A DNA stretch of 64,000 nt from Acinetobacter parvus DSM 16617 = CIP 108168 (GTDB taxonomy: Bacteria; Pseudomonadota; Gammaproteobacteria; Pseudomonadales; Moraxellaceae): assembly GCF_000368025.1 (NCBI RefSeq), contig NZ_KB849211.1, positions 136,703 through 200,702 of the forward strand, written 5' to 3'. Numbering within the stretch: the stretch's first letter is position 1; each line of letters starts with the position of its first letter. The notes under the pieces are model-generated. The model saw only the letters and a list, made by a program, of their open reading frames with translations, was not told the DNA's origin and did not search any database. Both the position numbers and the translations under genes were made by a program. Below, piece after piece: positions 63,748-64,000 of the stretch.

Positions 63748-63891
63748 AAAACGCTCCATAATGCAAAACAGGTCCATCTCATTTATATATATCTATTCTA
63801 ATGTTTGAAGACAGTCAACAAGGTAAATGTATATTTGACTGTCTAAAATGAGAGTGAATTTTAACTGGTTCACATATTTAAAAATAAACCA

Positions 63892-63961
63892 CTAGGACGA
63901 CGCACTATCCGTCCTAGTCCATACCACTGTACGACCTAAAGCAGAAATCCCAACATAACCA
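63892..63961 (-). pseudogene. DUF2147 third copy, cut by an insertion
   Basis: Only the C-terminal end is in the window: GYVGISALGRTVVWTRTDSASS then TAG. The sequence changes abruptly at 63961, where the paralogues would continue, into an IS200/IS605-type end. Everything upstream in this gene lies beyond that element or is lost. Confidence 0.8.
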
Positions 63962-64000
63962 TGCTTGACATCCTCCCCGACCTAAAGGACGGGGATTCCT
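63962..64000 (-). mobile_element. Terminus of an IS200/IS605-family element (partial)
   Basis: On the minus strand the last bases read AGGAATCCCCGTCCTTTAGG followed by TCGGGGAGGATGTCAAGC. CCCCG and CGGGG pair to give the imperfect hairpin typical of IS605-type right ends, which in TnpB-bearing elements is also the 3' part of the omega RNA. The body of the element lies beyond the window edge, so no transposase or TnpB is visible. Confidence 0.75.

Overview
The window looks like a chromosomal stretch of an Acinetobacter-type gammaproteobacterium (Moraxellaceae). It is AT-rich, and it carries a full isc iron-sulfur operon, recA-recX beside the 4.5S RNA gene, sstT, trmA, rpsT, mfd, pepN and kef-type genes with the protein lengths and style of that genus. 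The genus call is inference from gene content; no search was run.

Layout. 1-2400: an ArsR-type repressor with a BigR-like cysteine pair, then a SulP anion transporter. 2433-11487: two same-orientation copies of one insertion sequence (IS) enclosing a seven-gene minus-strand operon. In transcription order this is a Zn alcohol dehydrogenase, otsB, otsA, an acyl-CoA dehydrogenase-like protein, a PIG-L deacetylase, a NodS-like methyltransferase and a family 2 glycosyltransferase. The genes overlap or nearly abut, and the DNA is visibly more GC-rich than its surroundings, so this is the clearest accessory island. 11639-22400: sstT, YoaK-like and YaiL-like genes, an MscS channel behind a perfect hairpin that holds its ribosome site, an ABC exporter with a MaoC gene, an AraC regulator, gcvH, a broken oxidoreductase and trmA. 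22437-28958: a secreted phosphodiester glycosidase-like protein, a 333-bp deleted IS relative, a double GST-N protein, rraA, an SDR protein, rpsT, a phosphatase, cysQ, a HAD hydrolase and hslR. 29118-35800: recA, recX, ffs, cpoB, ppiD, HU, a phasin-like protein and an SCP2/UbiJ-like protein. 35842-41286: iscRSUA-hscBA-fdx with an IscR site. 41349-50568: a membrane class III cyclase, a HIT protein, mfd, a deletion scar with SDR and LysR remnants, transaldolase, a LysE exporter and a shortened BenE-like transporter. 50607-64000: a Kef antiporter, RDD, dienelactone hydrolase, a frameshifted lipoprotein, a Uma2 protein, a two-component system broken by a stop codon, pepN, and a tandem array of three DUF2147 genes. 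The third DUF2147 gene is cut by an IS200/IS605-type end at the window edge.

The most interesting material is the island. Its glycosyltransferase, deacetylase, N-methyltransferase-like and acyl-CoA dehydrogenase-like genes echo the chemistry of Nod-factor synthesis without being Nod genes, and they sit downstream of trehalose synthesis genes. A second theme is that every clean in-frame nonsense interruption seen here (transposase, histidine kinase, DUF2147) is an amber TAG codon.
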